Source: Chiridota heheva
Taxonomy: Eukaryota; Echinodermata; Holothuroidea; Apodida; Chiridotidae
Direction: 5' to 3'
DNA: 64,000 nt
NCBI GenBank assembly: GCA_020152595.1
Contig: JAIGNY010001241.1
Location: forward strand, 642,001 to 706,000
In this document: positions 1 to 10,540 of the stretch, piece after piece
Layout: every line of letters starts with the position of its first letter
Numbering within the stretch: position 1 is the stretch's first letter
Made by a program: the position numbers and the translations under genes
Notes under the pieces: generated by a model
Database searches by the model: none
Seen by the model: the letters and a program-made list of their open reading frames with translations, nothing else
Told to the model about the DNA's origin: nothing

Positions 1-74
1 GTAGTCTACGCTACTTCGTACGTTACAATTCTAACATTACGGTATTGAATAGAATTGACAAAGCAACTCAAAAT

Positions 75-293
75 TAGTGCTGTCATGACATGTCGATTAT
101 CGCGTTATTGTTATATATCTTTTCCCACGACATGAAATATGTCTCTCGCGACATATCGCGATACCAAAAACTAATGCTCAACTAAGAAATTTTTGCGCAA
201 CTAGGCTAGGCTACTTTGTACGCTACAATTCTAATGTTATGGTATTAAATCTAAAAGTCGAATTTAGGTCACTAAAAATATGAAAATACCGTG

Positions 294-325
<32 letters not shown>

Positions 326-682
326 AGTAAATGAAATAACATGCTCCATTATCCCACTCTGGCACACTCTGATGTAAGTTGGCAAAAAGAACGAAATATT
401 GGCCCAGAACATGCCTCTCAGGCTCTCACTTCGATGAATCATGGTCACGTTGGCTGAATTTCCAAACATATGAGTGATGCATGATGAATGTAATAGTCAC
501 ACGATCATGTCGTCTGCCAGATCTGCAAATCATTTTTTCTCCCTTTCATCATAAAAGAAGTAACGTTTAACAATTTGTGTCGTGAGTCAGTTTTCTCGAA
601 AACTATCACGACATACCAATATATCGCAATATTTTTCTCTACGATAATCGATACGTAATAGAGCCATGCCGTGACAGCACTA
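75..682. mobile_element. hAT-like MITE, degenerate
   Basis: Terminal inverted repeats begin TAGTGCTGTCA at 75 and end TGACAGCACTA at 682, and both inner flanks contain a CGATTATCG-type motif. Flanking 8-mers CTCAAAAT and CTAAATAT agree at six of eight positions, as expected for an old 8-bp hAT target duplication. The interior has an A-run (294-323) and no coding capacity. The first 50 bases of the window and 203-250 are two copies of another short repeat. Confidence 0.45.
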
Positions 683-1006
683 CTAAATATTAACTTGCCT
701 GATGGGCAGGAGAATATCAATAAGTGCTTGTCCTGAAAGTAAATACGGTTGCTCGGGAATTTGTTATTGTATGTATGCAATGCAACTTTTGCTGAAACCA
801 AGTACTCCATCCAGGCAGGTCAAGTAAATGCCCGGATAAGACTTTTGGTTGTCCTGGGCAACCAGACATGATGTGTTGAAAGCTGGTTAACAAAATGCTG
901 GGTGAGAATTGCTTGAAATATTAGGGATATGCAGTTCATGGACATTAAGAATGGCAAGTGATTTATTACCCATCATACAGGGAGGTTTTAAAGCAAAACC
1001 TTACAC
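683..1006. other. Intronic sequence without recognisable features
   Basis: No exon, element or convincing repeat was seen in this stretch. Confidence 0.5.
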
Positions 1007-1010
1007 TTAA

Positions 1011-1165
1011 CCCTTACTAACTCTACCAGGGCTTTGAAAAATGCGGCATAATTTTTGTAACTTTTTTTTTTAATATGCATTTTTGATAGCATTTCTTTCA
1101 TTTTCTTTCATTACAAGTTTGGTTGGAATGGAAGCCAAGATATTTATCTTTTGAGTAATGGAAGC
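1011..1165. mobile_element. Truncated end of the large piggyBac-like MITE
   Basis: TTAA (1007-1010) followed by CCCTTACTAACTCTACCAGG. The next 150 bases are homologous, in reverse orientation, to the right end of the 1.07-kb element at 49533-50602. The other end is missing. Confidence 0.7.
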
Positions 1166-1375
1166 CAAATTGTTCATATATATTAGCTATCTTTTATTTA
1201 AAAATCACAAAAATTCGGGATAAACATTTGAAAAATGCACAAACCTTTAGTTTTGGAATAATATGTTTAAGATCATGACGATATGAACACGCGTAGTGTA
1301 AAAATATGCACATTGTACATCGCACAAGAACAATGGAAAATTTAGTGTGCTTGCATGGGTTGATGCGCTCATGCA

Positions 1376-1790
1376 TTCAGCACAGGATAATAAATGGGTT
1401 CTTGCAATGCATTATTATGTATATAGAGTATATATAAAAATGTGATAACACTTGAATGGATTGAGTATGTTAACATGCTTTTTGCACTATTTTTTTATTT
1501 TTTATTTTTTAAAGGCCTCAGTCATGTTTTTTTCCATGAAAAATAACAGGAATATTCCTTTAATCTCCTGAATCTCATACCGATACCAGCATTCAGCACA
1601 GGATAATTAATGTTTTCTTGCAGTATACAGAGTATATATGAAAATGTGATAACACTTGAATGGCTTGAGATGTTAACATGCTTTTTTCACTTGTTTTTTT
1701 TTTTTTTTTTAATAGCCTCAATCATGTAATTTTCCATGAAAAATAAGAGGAATATTCCTTTAAATCTCCTGAATCTGATAACCCGATACC
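1376..1790. repeat. 200-bp direct tandem duplication
   Basis: Two copies (about 1376-1587 and 1588-1790) share the ATTCAGCACAGGATAAT start, the ATGTGATAACACTTGAATGG core, a T-run and an AGGAATATTCCTTTAA block. The copies differ by scattered substitutions and T-run length. Confidence 0.85.
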
Positions 1791-1799
1791 AGTTAATAA

Positions 1800-2047
1800 T
1801 GTAAAATTATCTCCTTCCTTCATCATACTTCCCTCTACAACCATATTTAATTCTCCTCTTTCACCCCTCTCTACTTTGTTTTTGTTTCAACCATGCACCT
1901 CGCCTCCCGATCACAGCTTTCTGACATTTTGTTCTTGGATTTCTCTTATTCTCCCCCTGTTTCCTTTCCTTCCTAGAATGATCTGACCTCTCAGGCACAA
2001 TTTGACCCTCGTTGTCGTGGTGCCGTTAAGCCCTCATCAAACAAACA
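1800..2047 (+). mobile_element. LINE 3' tail, family A
   Basis: 5'-truncated copy of a non-LTR retrotransposon 3' end present many times in the window. It carries the CATCATACTTCCCTCTACAA block, a pyrimidine-rich 3' UTR, and the terminal GTGCCGTTAAGCCCTCATCA plus an ACAAACA tail. It stops about 55 bases before the acceptor of exon w1. Confidence 0.9.
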
Positions 2048-2102
2048 TATAATCAAAAAAGATAGCTGTCCAATGTTTTGATTCATGATTCGTCCACCAC
2101 AG

Positions 2103-2269
2103 GTTGGAAGCCATGGGAACAGAAGAGTCAATACATTCCTCTCGGAACCTTGTCCTTTTGATTTCTTCACTCACATCGTGTGGGTTCATCGAACTGAGAC
2201 CAAATTCGGCCGTTTTTGAAGCACCATTCCAGTTACCTGACTTCACATTCCCAACGCCTAGTGGTAAAG
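2103..2269 (+). CDS. WDFY3: WDFY3 exon w1 (solenoid)
   Basis: Open reading frame between a CACAG acceptor (2098-2102) and a GTAAGT donor at 2270. It encodes GFIELRPNSAVFE and LPDFTFPTPSGK, and its final G completes a glycine codon with the next exon. The acceptor is inferred: an in-frame TGA at 2086-2088 forces the exon to begin after it, and 2103 is the only good AG site. The pyrimidine tract is weak, and the upstream 50 bases separate it from a LINE tail. Downstream of the donor, 2272-2880 is plain intron with a G-rich stretch near 2490-2525. Confidence 0.75.
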
Positions 2270-2883
2270 GTAAGTAATTATATTTCACTCTGTTGCAGAG
2301 TTGGTAGAGAGTTTGTGCTAATGTCTGGGCATGCATACTATTTCTCAAGTCACACTTTTAAGTGACCTACAATCAGACAAAACTCATGTCATTTTTCCCC
2401 CCATTTTCAATTTAATATTGGGACAAACATTTTAAGAGACAGTTTTTGATTAGATATGTGCAGCTATGTGCAACCTTGAACAGGTGGGGGTATATTGCGG
2501 GCAGGGGGTGGAGGGGAGGGGGGTTATTGTATCAAGTACATTTGTCCCTGATTGTAGATTTGAGACTTTGATTTGCATCATGCATTGACAAGGAAAGTAA
2601 GCTTCAGAAATACTGAAAATTGGGGGAGGGGAGGTGAAAATGTTTGTAATAAAACATTTTTATGAACCTCCTCTTTTTGTGTTGTAGTGTATATGACAGA
2701 GAGTCATGCAGGACTGTAAGAGAAAAACAATTTTAAATTTTCTCGGTGTTGTGAATGGTAATAATTTGTCGTAGGTGACCAGCGTTGCTGCTATTTCCAA
2801 AAGCAACTTTCTGCGGGTGCCGGTATAATCATTAAGCTGAATAATTTTTTTTTACCACACCACATCAACAATTAACTCTCTAC

Positions 2884-3070
2884 AGTAGAGGGATTTCATC
2901 ACAAGACTCTAACTCATCTGAAAGCCATTTTGCAGGGCAGCGGTGTTGTTGCTTTTCATGCATCTTTACACAGCTCAGTCACATCACACGTACAACAAAC
3001 ATACTACATGCTAACCTACCAGTGCCAGTTTAGCGAATTTTACTAAGTGTAATGTTTTGTTCGCTTCCAA
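2884..3070. mobile_element. Dispersed MITE-like repeat, copy 1
   Basis: Homologous to 55556-55775, including GGGATTTCATCAC, the CATTTTGCAGGGCAGC block and CACACGTACAACAAACATAC. The right end was not found here, so this copy is probably partial. 3071-3730 is otherwise plain intron. Confidence 0.65.
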
Positions 3071-3734
3071 TTTTACTTCATATTTTACTTCAGTTTTATA
3101 TTTTGACCGAGTATACGAAGAGTAACTTTAACGTTAACGCCAGCTGATTGTTCATTATACTCCGACAAAGCCTACATACCGGGTATAAAGTGTTCGCTGC
3201 AAATCCTAGTGTGAACCTTAGGTTGAAGCCGTCGCGTTGTACAGCAAAAACCCACGTCGATCAAGATCAGATGGAAATCGAGAAAATGTGTTTTTATTTT
3301 TATTACCCCGAACACATCTATTAGTGCAACCAACAGCAAAGCTAGATTCCGGCATAATTATCTTTCAAAAATAATCTTATATAACAACATGCAAACGTAT
3401 GTTAGCCTAATTAAGTGTACAGCAGACAGCAGTGGGTTTTCCAGACAAAATGGTGATGTAAACAAAGTCATGTGACCTCGCGACGTCAGTTGAAACACCC
3501 TTATACCTTCAATTTTTCTGGGGCATGCGTATCCAACATACATATAAAAGTTCTGCATCCTTCAAGAGAAAGCTTGTCCAGCTGTTTTAAAAAACAAACA
3601 TTTGATGCCTATTCCAAGTCAGTATTTTCCATTTTGTTGTAGACAAAGGCACTAGGAATGCAATATTTACACTATCAATGATCATGGAATGGTGCATAAA
3701 AGTACAGAAAGATTTATATTTACGTTTCATTGAT

Positions 3735-4800
3735 TAATCTAAAGACTCTGACAAAGTCAAACATGAAGATCTTTTTGAAATACTCAGTAATTTGAACATT
3801 GACGGAAAAGACCTAAGAGTTATAAGAAACCTATACTGGGACCAGGAAGCAGCAATAAAACTTGAAGGAGATTACAGTGAATTTAAGGTAATCCGAAGAG
3901 GAGTCCGGCAGGGGTGTGTTTTGTCATCAGATCTTTTTAACATTAACAGTGAAACAATACTTCGTAACATCGACAGTCTTGAGGGGCTGAAAGTTGAAGG
4001 CTATAATATGAATAATCTATGTTATGCAGATGACATGGTGCTTATAGCAGAGTCAGAAGAAAACTGCAGTCTCTTTTGGATAAAGTTGTAGAGGAAAGTG
4101 AAGAGGGCTGTCTCTAAATGTAAAGAAAACAGAAAGTATGGTGGTTTAAAAAAAAGCCATAAACCCATTATGTAGTATATGAAGCCAAGGAGAAATAATT
4201 AAACAAGTACAACAGTTTAAGTACTTGGGCTACACATTAACATCAGATAGTCGATGCTTTAATGAAGTTAGAAAACACATTGCAATTGCCAAAGACATGT
4301 TTACAAAAATAAATCAAATTTTGAAGAATAGAAATATTGGAATGGACACAAAATTCCGTGTCTTGAAGGCATAGTATGGTCTACTCTTCTCTATGGCTGT
4401 GAATGCAGGACAATTACAGTGACTTCAAGAAAAGATTAGAAGCTATGGAAATGTGGTTTATTAGGAGAATGTTAAAAATATCTTGGACAGAAAGGAAAAG
4501 AAATGATGATGTCCTGATAGCTTCAGGCATGGACAGGTCCCTACTCAATGCCATCAGAAGGAGACAGATGGAATTTTTCCGGCATGTTTTTCAGGAGGGT
4601 GGGTTGGAACAGCTTGCAGTATGTAAGAAAATTAAGGGCAAAAGAAGCAGAGGAAGGCAGTGAGTTAAATATGTCCAAAGCTTAATCAACTGGACAACCA
4701 ACAACAGCCTAATTGGGTAACAATAAGTTTATGAGCTTAGCTCTAAATAGAAGTGACTGGAGGGCTATGATCGCCAATGTCTGTTTTAGACTCGGCACCT
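3735..4800 (+). mobile_element. RTE-like LINE fragment, reverse transcriptase, broken
   Basis: Frames with stops and shifts encode reverse-transcriptase blocks: SDKVKHEDLFEIL (block A), GVRQGCVLS (template-binding), and LCYADDMVLIAESEE, which carries the YADD catalytic box. Further on come an LEAMEMWFIRRML-type and RRRQMEFFRHV C-terminal region and a WRAMIANVC end, typical of RTE-like elements. The endonuclease and 5' part are absent and at least two frameshifts break it, so it is inactive. 4800-5450 holds only AT-rich intron. Confidence 0.85.
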
Positions 4801-5452
4801 AGAGAGAGAGCGATTTCCCATGCCTAAAAACTTACAATCTTTGACATAGCTACTTACCAAGAACTCACTTTTGTCTATTCTTCTCTCAATAAAATGCTTC
4901 CAAGTACATTTTCATACTTTGTTTAGCTCTCTAATTCTATACATAGGTATTTCACTAAAAATTCATTGAATCTTAATTTACCACTTCTAAGGCTAACTTC
5001 CCTCTCCAATTCATGCTAGATATTTAACTGCTAAGCTTTGGAACTCTCTTCCACAGATCAAAATCTCTGCCTCTTAGATCTCTTAAAAAAACAAGCGTAT
5101 TATTTTATAGAGCCCTGGAGCTCGTGGGCCCTTGGTGTTTGCACAAAAGATATTCTTTAGCATGACATGAAACAAGTTTAGCCTGAACTTCAGTTGCAAA
5201 AAGGAAAATACTACCCTGCCAAGAAGCTGAGTTGGAATTAATGATAAGATTTCCTCGGTTCCAACTGAAAGTGTGGGAAATCTTCCTGCGAAAAACGGCG
5301 GAAGATAGAGTGCAAAAAATTGTCATTTGCTTTCATCTGACTCATTTTTTTTCTTTATTTCTTAAAATGACAAAATAACTTGAAAGTTTGTAAATATTGA
5401 ATTCGTCAGGTTTGTTTCCTTTTTTTATGAATAAAATATTTCTTACTTTCAA

Positions 5453-5628
5453 CAGACCTCCGTGGTGTAGTAGTTAGTGCTTTGTCCTCTCACTCGAACG
5501 TCCCGAGTTCATATCCCATTGGGTCTGCAACCAGTGAGTTCACAACTGGTTATCAAAGGCCGTGGCCATCTTGATATAATGTCCAGCACTGGATGCCTTC
5601 GGAATGTTAAAACTTGCTATGCTATGCT
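5453..5628 (+). mobile_element. tRNA-derived SINE, copy 1
   Basis: Begins ACCTCCGTGGTGTAGTAGTT, a Pol III A-box-like start, with a degenerate B box at GAGTTCATATCCC. The body carries CAACTGGTTATCAAAGGCCG and a TGTCCAGCACTGGATGC block. A second copy lies inverted at 32766-32940 with a clean B box. Non-coding, Pol III type promoter inferred. Confidence 0.85.
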
Positions 5629-5661
5629 TACGGCGAACTCCCGTTTTTCATGCAGTTTTAA

Positions 5662-5763
5662 CCCTTACTCTACCACGCGGCGATATTATCGCCGTTTTGG
5701 GTGCCCCGTCTTTGGCCCCGCCTCATGAGCGCATTTTCAAAAAAAGTGCTGGTAGAGTAAGGG
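5662..5763. mobile_element. 102-bp piggyBac-like MITE, copy 1
   Basis: Flanked by TTAA on both sides (5658-5661, 5764-5767). Terminal inverted repeats CCCTTACTCTACCA and TGGTAGAGTAAGGG, starting with CCC as piggyBac-family ends do. The inside contains the palindrome GCGGCGATATTATCGCCG. There is no coding capacity. Confidence 0.85.
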
Positions 5764-5767
5764 TTAA

Positions 5768-5902
5768 TCAACCCGCGACAAATGCGCCAACCCGAAAATA
5801 TAGGCAGCATGGTCCCGATGGGCGGCCCAGCGGGTCCCAGATTAGAAGGGGCCCGACTCTGCTGCCTGGAAGACAGAGGACCCTTTAATAATCATGCCTT
5901 GA
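5768..5902. other. GC-rich 135-bp segment between two MITEs
   Basis: Bounded on both sides by the TTAA sites of the two 102-bp MITEs, and richer in G+C than the rest of the window. No homology recognised. Confidence 0.5.
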
Positions 5903-5906
5903 TTAA

Positions 5907-6008
5907 CCCTTACTCTACCACGCGGCGATATTATCGCCGTTTTGGGTGCCCTGTTTTTGGCCCCGCCTCTCGAGTGCATTTTCAAAAAAGTACTGGTAGA
6001 GTAGAGTG
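5907..6008. mobile_element. 102-bp piggyBac-like MITE, copy 2
   Basis: Same length and sequence as copy 1, flanked by TTAA (5903-5906 and 6009-6012). The right terminus is mutated (GTAGAGTAGAGTG instead of GTAGAGTAAGGG), so it is probably immobile. It lies 81 bases upstream of exon w2. Confidence 0.8.
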
Positions 6009-6089
6009 TTAACCGCCTGAACTGTTGATTTTTTCCAACTCTGCTGAGAAGTTAAAACCATTGCTTAATTTTTTTCGTATTTTCTGCAG

Positions 6090-6145
6090 GAAACAGTGTC
6101 AAAAATCTTCAAGCTTTTCAAGTCCTCCAAACTGTCTTCCTGAAG
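6090..6145 (+). CDS. WDFY3: WDFY3 exon w2 (56 bp)
   Basis: Short exon after TTTCTGCAG, with donor GTAAGA at 6146. It reads NLQAFQVLQTVFLK, a helical solenoid segment, with phase fitting both neighbours (two bases complete a codon, then it ends in phase 0). It lies only about 80 bases downstream of the second piggyBac-like MITE. The following 1-kb intron holds AT-rich sequence (6146-6600) and then a MITE. Confidence 0.88.
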
Positions 6146-6611
6146 GTAAGAAAAGTATTAAACAACTTTCTTCTAGACAAAATGTTTAAGTGGAAGCTTT
6201 TCCGAGCTTGTTTGCAAGATGAAATTTTAAGCAGTAAAAATGCTCATGGAAGATTTGTAGATTTTCTTTAAAGAATAAGCAGCAAAACTTGATGGCTCTT
6301 TATACATTTGTTAAAATTCATTCGAAATTGTATTTAGTATGGCCAACCCTATTTTACACATTTTCTTTCAGATTTGAAATAAAAGGAGATACAAGATTGG
6401 TTTAAGAAATAAAAAATAAAATAATTAATCAGACTTAACCAATTAAGTAAAATTAAGTAAGATAATATAATTTTCTTATCAAAAAGGAAAATAAACTTTG
6501 ATAATGAATTTAAGTTCACAACATCTGTTTGTCACAGGATAATGTGCAATGCAAATCAGAGGTGTGTCCCTTCTCGTCCAATCGCATTGCAAAAAACAAA
6601 CATAGATGTAT

Positions 6612-7110
6612 AGAGGTCAAAATTTAATTTTTTTGCCACTGTTCCATGGAACAGTACTTTCTCAAGTGATACTGGTCCGGATCAGATTTCACTTTTCAAA
6701 CAATTTTTTTTTACCGATAACAGGACATAATTCCTAGCTTCAAAATGGGCTTAACTTACAACTACTTTATTGGTGTTAATATGTGCAAATATGTATGTAT
6801 TGTATTTCCTTGATGTGACATGGATGTACGTAAAGTCTTTTACACATGCAATCAGCATTGCATATGTGTATTTAAGATTAATTGTGCTGATAATTACAGG
6901 CACGGTTGGAAAACCTTTTATTTACTGGAAGAAATTATTTTTTTATGACAATCTTATTTGACAACATGCATTTGTTTTTTTTTTATAGCAGAAATCAAGT
7001 TATAGATGCTTGGGAAAAGAACACTGTTCCACTGGAACAGTGATGTTTGAAAATTGACTGTTCCTGCATAAAAAGCACTGTTCTCGAAACAGTGGGAAAT
7101 TTGACCCCTG
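6612..7110. mobile_element. MITE with GGTCAAATTT ends, copy 1
   Basis: Left end AGAGGTCAAAATTT and right end GGGAAATTTGACCCCT are inverted, each followed inward by CACTGTT-GAACAGT palindromes. The body is homologous to 27995-28375. It stops about 36 bases before the acceptor of exon w3. No coding capacity. Confidence 0.75.
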
Positions 7111-7145
7111 ATGTGCATAAAATATTTGTTTTAACCTTCTCTCAG

Positions 7146-7390
7146 GCTAACTCTGATCAACTTTGCAAAACCATCCTCGAGGTCATCACTTCCATATACA
7201 ACTCGGACAATGCTAACTACTTCATCTTGGAGCCACAACACACTCTGTCCCAGTTCATCGACCAGATGACCAAGAAGTCATCAGTCATCCAGACCAGGAT
7301 CCTGGAGCTGCTGGAGTTTGTAGTCTTCAACCTCAATTTTGTTCCTTACAAAGAGCTGATCAGCGTCAGCTTGCTCTTGAAAGCAGGGAG
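7146..7390 (+). CDS. WDFY3: WDFY3 exon w3 (solenoid)
   Basis: Acceptor CTTCTCTCAG, donor GTAAGA at 7391, length 245 bp, starts in phase 0. It encodes ANYFILEPQHTLSQF and ELLEFVVFNLNFVP followed by a KELISVSLLLK-like end, one of the best conserved WDFY3 stretches. The last AG joins the first base of the next exon to make serine. Oddity: the last 60-75 bases of this exon plus its donor are duplicated several times in the intron downstream. Confidence 0.95.
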
Positions 7391-7439
7391 GTAAGAATGC
7401 TCTTAAGTTTGAAAGAATAAATGACTTGGAATAAACAAC

Positions 7440-8200
7440 TACAAATTCATGAATTTGTGGTCTTCAACCCTAAATTTGTTCTCTGCAAAGAGTTTATTAG
7501 CATCAGTTTGCTCTTGAAAGCCGTCAAGTGAAATTGCTATTAAGTATGAAGGAGTAAATGACTAAGAATAAACAACTTACAATTTATGACTTTGTAGTCT
7601 TTAACCTTAATTTTGTTTTCGACGAAGAGCTGTTCAGCATTGGATTGCTCTTGAAAGCTGGGAGGTAAAATTGCTCTTAAATATAGAAGAATAAATTACT
7701 AAGAATAAATGACTAAAGATTCTTAAATTTGTAGTCTTCAACCTTCATTTTGTTACCTACGAAGGACTGATCAGCGTCAGCATGCTCTTAAAAGCAGGGA
7801 GGTAATATTACTTTTAAATTTGAATAAATAAATGACTAAAAATATTTGAATATTTGCTCTTCAGCCTTAATTTCTTGTCCTGGCAAATTCCTTGGGTCCA
7901 CACTGAAAACAAGTTAAATGTGATTTAGTGTGCTTTCCCTGGTACGTGCCTGAAGTTTAAGATGTTTTTGTTTCCTGCAAAGAGCTGATTAGCGTCAGCT
8001 TGCTCTTGAAAGCTGCAGGGAGGGTAAGATAGAGTTGGAATTTGAAACAATAAATGACTAAGAAGCTCTTAAATATGAAAGAATAAATAACTAAGAATAA
8101 ATGACTAAGGATTCTTGAATTTGGGGTCTTCAACCATAATTTTTCTCACTTCGAAGAACTATTCAATGGTAGCTTGCTCAGGAAAAGCTGGGAGGTGAGA
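7440..8200 (+). pseudogene. Five decayed tandem copies of the w3 exon-donor border
   Basis: Copies at about 7454-7530, 7591-7666, 7728-7802, 7845-8025 (with an inserted segment) and 8120-8195 repeat the last 60-75 bases of exon w3, the donor, and the first part of the intron. Spacing is about 137 bp. Each keeps the core TGCTCTTGAAAGC-GGGAGGT in some form, and several retain a GTAA or GTGAG donor-like sequence. None has an upstream acceptor or the 5' part of the exon, so they look like non-coding relics of tandem duplication. Further copies of the same core lie near 10650-10705 and 11080-11530. Confidence 0.8.
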
Positions 8201-8319
8201 ATATATCAGACGTTTCTCTTAAAGAGTAAACACTAAGAGTAGATTCTTGCCTTTCAAAGAACAATTTGCTAAACTTGATTTAAATGATTAGTTCATTGGT
8301 CATCAAGCAATTTCATCTC

Positions 8320-10540
8320 AAGTGTGATGGTACTCTTGAAAGCAAAAAGAAGGGGTATGCTCTTAAGTGTGATGACACTTGAAAGTAAACAGAAGGGGTT
8401 TGCTGTTAAGTGTGATGACACTCTTGAAAGTAAACAAGGGGTTTGCTCTTAAGTGTGATGATACTCTTGAAAGCAAAAAGAGGGGGTATGCTCTTAAGTG
8501 TGATGACACTTGAAAGTAAACAGAAGGGGTTTGCTGTTAAGTGTGATGATACTCTTGAAAGTAAACAAGGGGTTTGCTCTTAAGTGTGATGATACTCTTG
8601 AAAGCAAAAAGAGGGGGTATGCTCTTAAGTGTGATGACACTTGAAAGTAAACAGAAAGGGTTTGCTGTTAAGTGTGATGACACTCTTGAAAGCAAACAGA
8701 AGGGGTTTGCTGTTAAGTGTGATGACACTCTTGAAAGCAAACAGAAGGGGTTTGCTCTTAAGTGTGATGATACTCTTGAAAGTAAACAAGGGGTTTGCTC
8801 TTAAGTGTGATGATACTCTTGAAAGCAAACAGAGGGGGTATGCTCTTAAGTGTGATGACACTGAAAGTGAAAGTAAACAGAAGGGTTTGCTGTTAAGTGT
8901 GATGATACTCTTGAAAGTAAACAAGGGGTTTGCTCTTAAGTGTGATGATACTCTTGAAAGCAAAAAGAGGGGGTATGCTCTTAAGTGTGATGACACTTGA
9001 AAGTAAACAGAAAGGGTTTGCTGTTAAGTGTGATGACACTCTTGAAAGCAAACAGAAGGGGTTTGCTTTAAGGGTGATGATACCTTGAAAGCAAAAAGAG
9101 GTGGTATGCTATTAAGTGTGATGACACTCTTGAAAGCAAAGAGAAGGGGTTTGCTTTAAAGTGTGATGATACTCTTGAAAGCAAAAAGAGGGGTTATGCT
9201 CTTAAATGTGATGATACTCTTGAAAGCAAAAAGAAGGGTTATGCTATTAAGTGTGATGATACTCTTGAAAGCAAAAAGAAGGGGTATGCTCTTAAGTGTG
9301 ATGATACTCTTGAAAGCAAAAAGAGGGGTTATGCTCTTAAATGTGATGATACTCTTGAAAGCAAAAAGAAGGGTTATGCTATTAAGTGTGATGATACTCT
9401 TGAAAGCAAAAAGAAGGGGTATGCTCTTAAGTGTGATGATACTCTTGAAAGCAAAAAGAAGGGTTATGCTATTAAGTGTGATGGTACTCTTGAAAGCAAA
9501 AAGAAGGGGTATGCTCTTAAGTGTGATGACACTTGAAAGTAAACAGAAGGGGTTTGCTGTTAAGTGTGATGACACTCTTGAAAGCAAACAGAAGGGGTTT
9601 GCTTTTAAGTGTGATGATACTCTTGAAAGTAAACAAGGGGTTTGCTCTTAAGTGTGATGATACTCTTGAAAGCAAAAAGAGGGGGTATGCTCTTAAGTGT
9701 GATGACACTTGAAAGCAAACAGAAGGGGTATGCTTTTAAGTGTGATGACACTCTTGAAAGTAAACAGAAGGGGTTTGCTCTTAAGTGTGATGATACTCTT
9801 GAAAGTAAACAAGGGGTTTGCTCTTAAGTGTGATGATACTCTTGAAAGCAAAAAGAGGGGGTATGCTCTTAAGTGTGATGACACTTGAAAGCAAACAGAA
9901 GGGGTTTGCTGTTAAGTGTGATGACACTCTTGAAAGCAAAAAGAGGGGGTATGCTTTTAAGTGTGATGACACTCTTGAAAGTAAACAGAAGGGGTTTGCT
10001 CTTAAGTGTGATGATACTCTTGAAAGTAAACAAGGGGTTTGCTCTTAAGTGTGATGATACTCTTGAAAGCAAAAAGAGGGGGTATGCTCTTAAGTGTGAT
10101 GACACTTGAAAGTAAACAGAAAGGGTTTGCTGTTAAGTGTGATGACACTCTTGAAAGCAAACAGAAGGGGTTTGCTTTAAGGGTGATGATACCTTGAAAG
10201 CAAAAAGAGGTGGTATGCTTTTAAGTGTGATGACACTCTTGAAAGCAAAGAGAAGGGGTTTGCTTTTAAGTGTGATGATACTCTTGAAAGTAAAGAGAAG
10301 GGGTTTGCTTTAAAGTGTGATGATACTCTTGAAAGCAAAAAGAGGGGTTATGCTCTTAAATGTGATGATACTCTTGAAAGCAAAAAGAAGGGTTATGCTC
10401 TTAAATGTGATGATACTCTTGAAAGCAAAAAGAAGGGTTATGCTATTAAGTGTGATGATACTCTTGAAAGCAAAAAGAAGGGGTATGCTCTTAAGTGTGA
10501 TGATACTCTTGAAAGCAAAAAGAAGGGGTATGCTCTTAAC
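8320..10540. repeat. 45-bp minisatellite, about 50 units, seeded by the w3 donor
   Basis: Tandem units of 44-45 bp. A typical unit holds CTCTTGAAAGCAAAAAGAGG, then ATGCTCTTAAGTGTGATGA. The CTCTTGAAAGCA and ATGCTCTTAAGT parts align with the end of exon w3 and the first intron bases (7368-7415). Unit variants (AAACAGAAGGGGTTTGCTGTT, AAACAAGGGG, AAAAAGAGGGGG) recur in the same order near 8440, 8570, 8925, 9636, 9812 and 10032, which is a higher-order repeat. The length is a multiple of three, so long open frames run on both strands, but they have no gene features. Confidence 0.95.

Noticed and set aside
272-469. Poly-A run at 294-323 as a gene end or retrocopy tail
   Set aside because: No retrocopy body or processed transcript precedes it; it lies inside a MITE-like segment.
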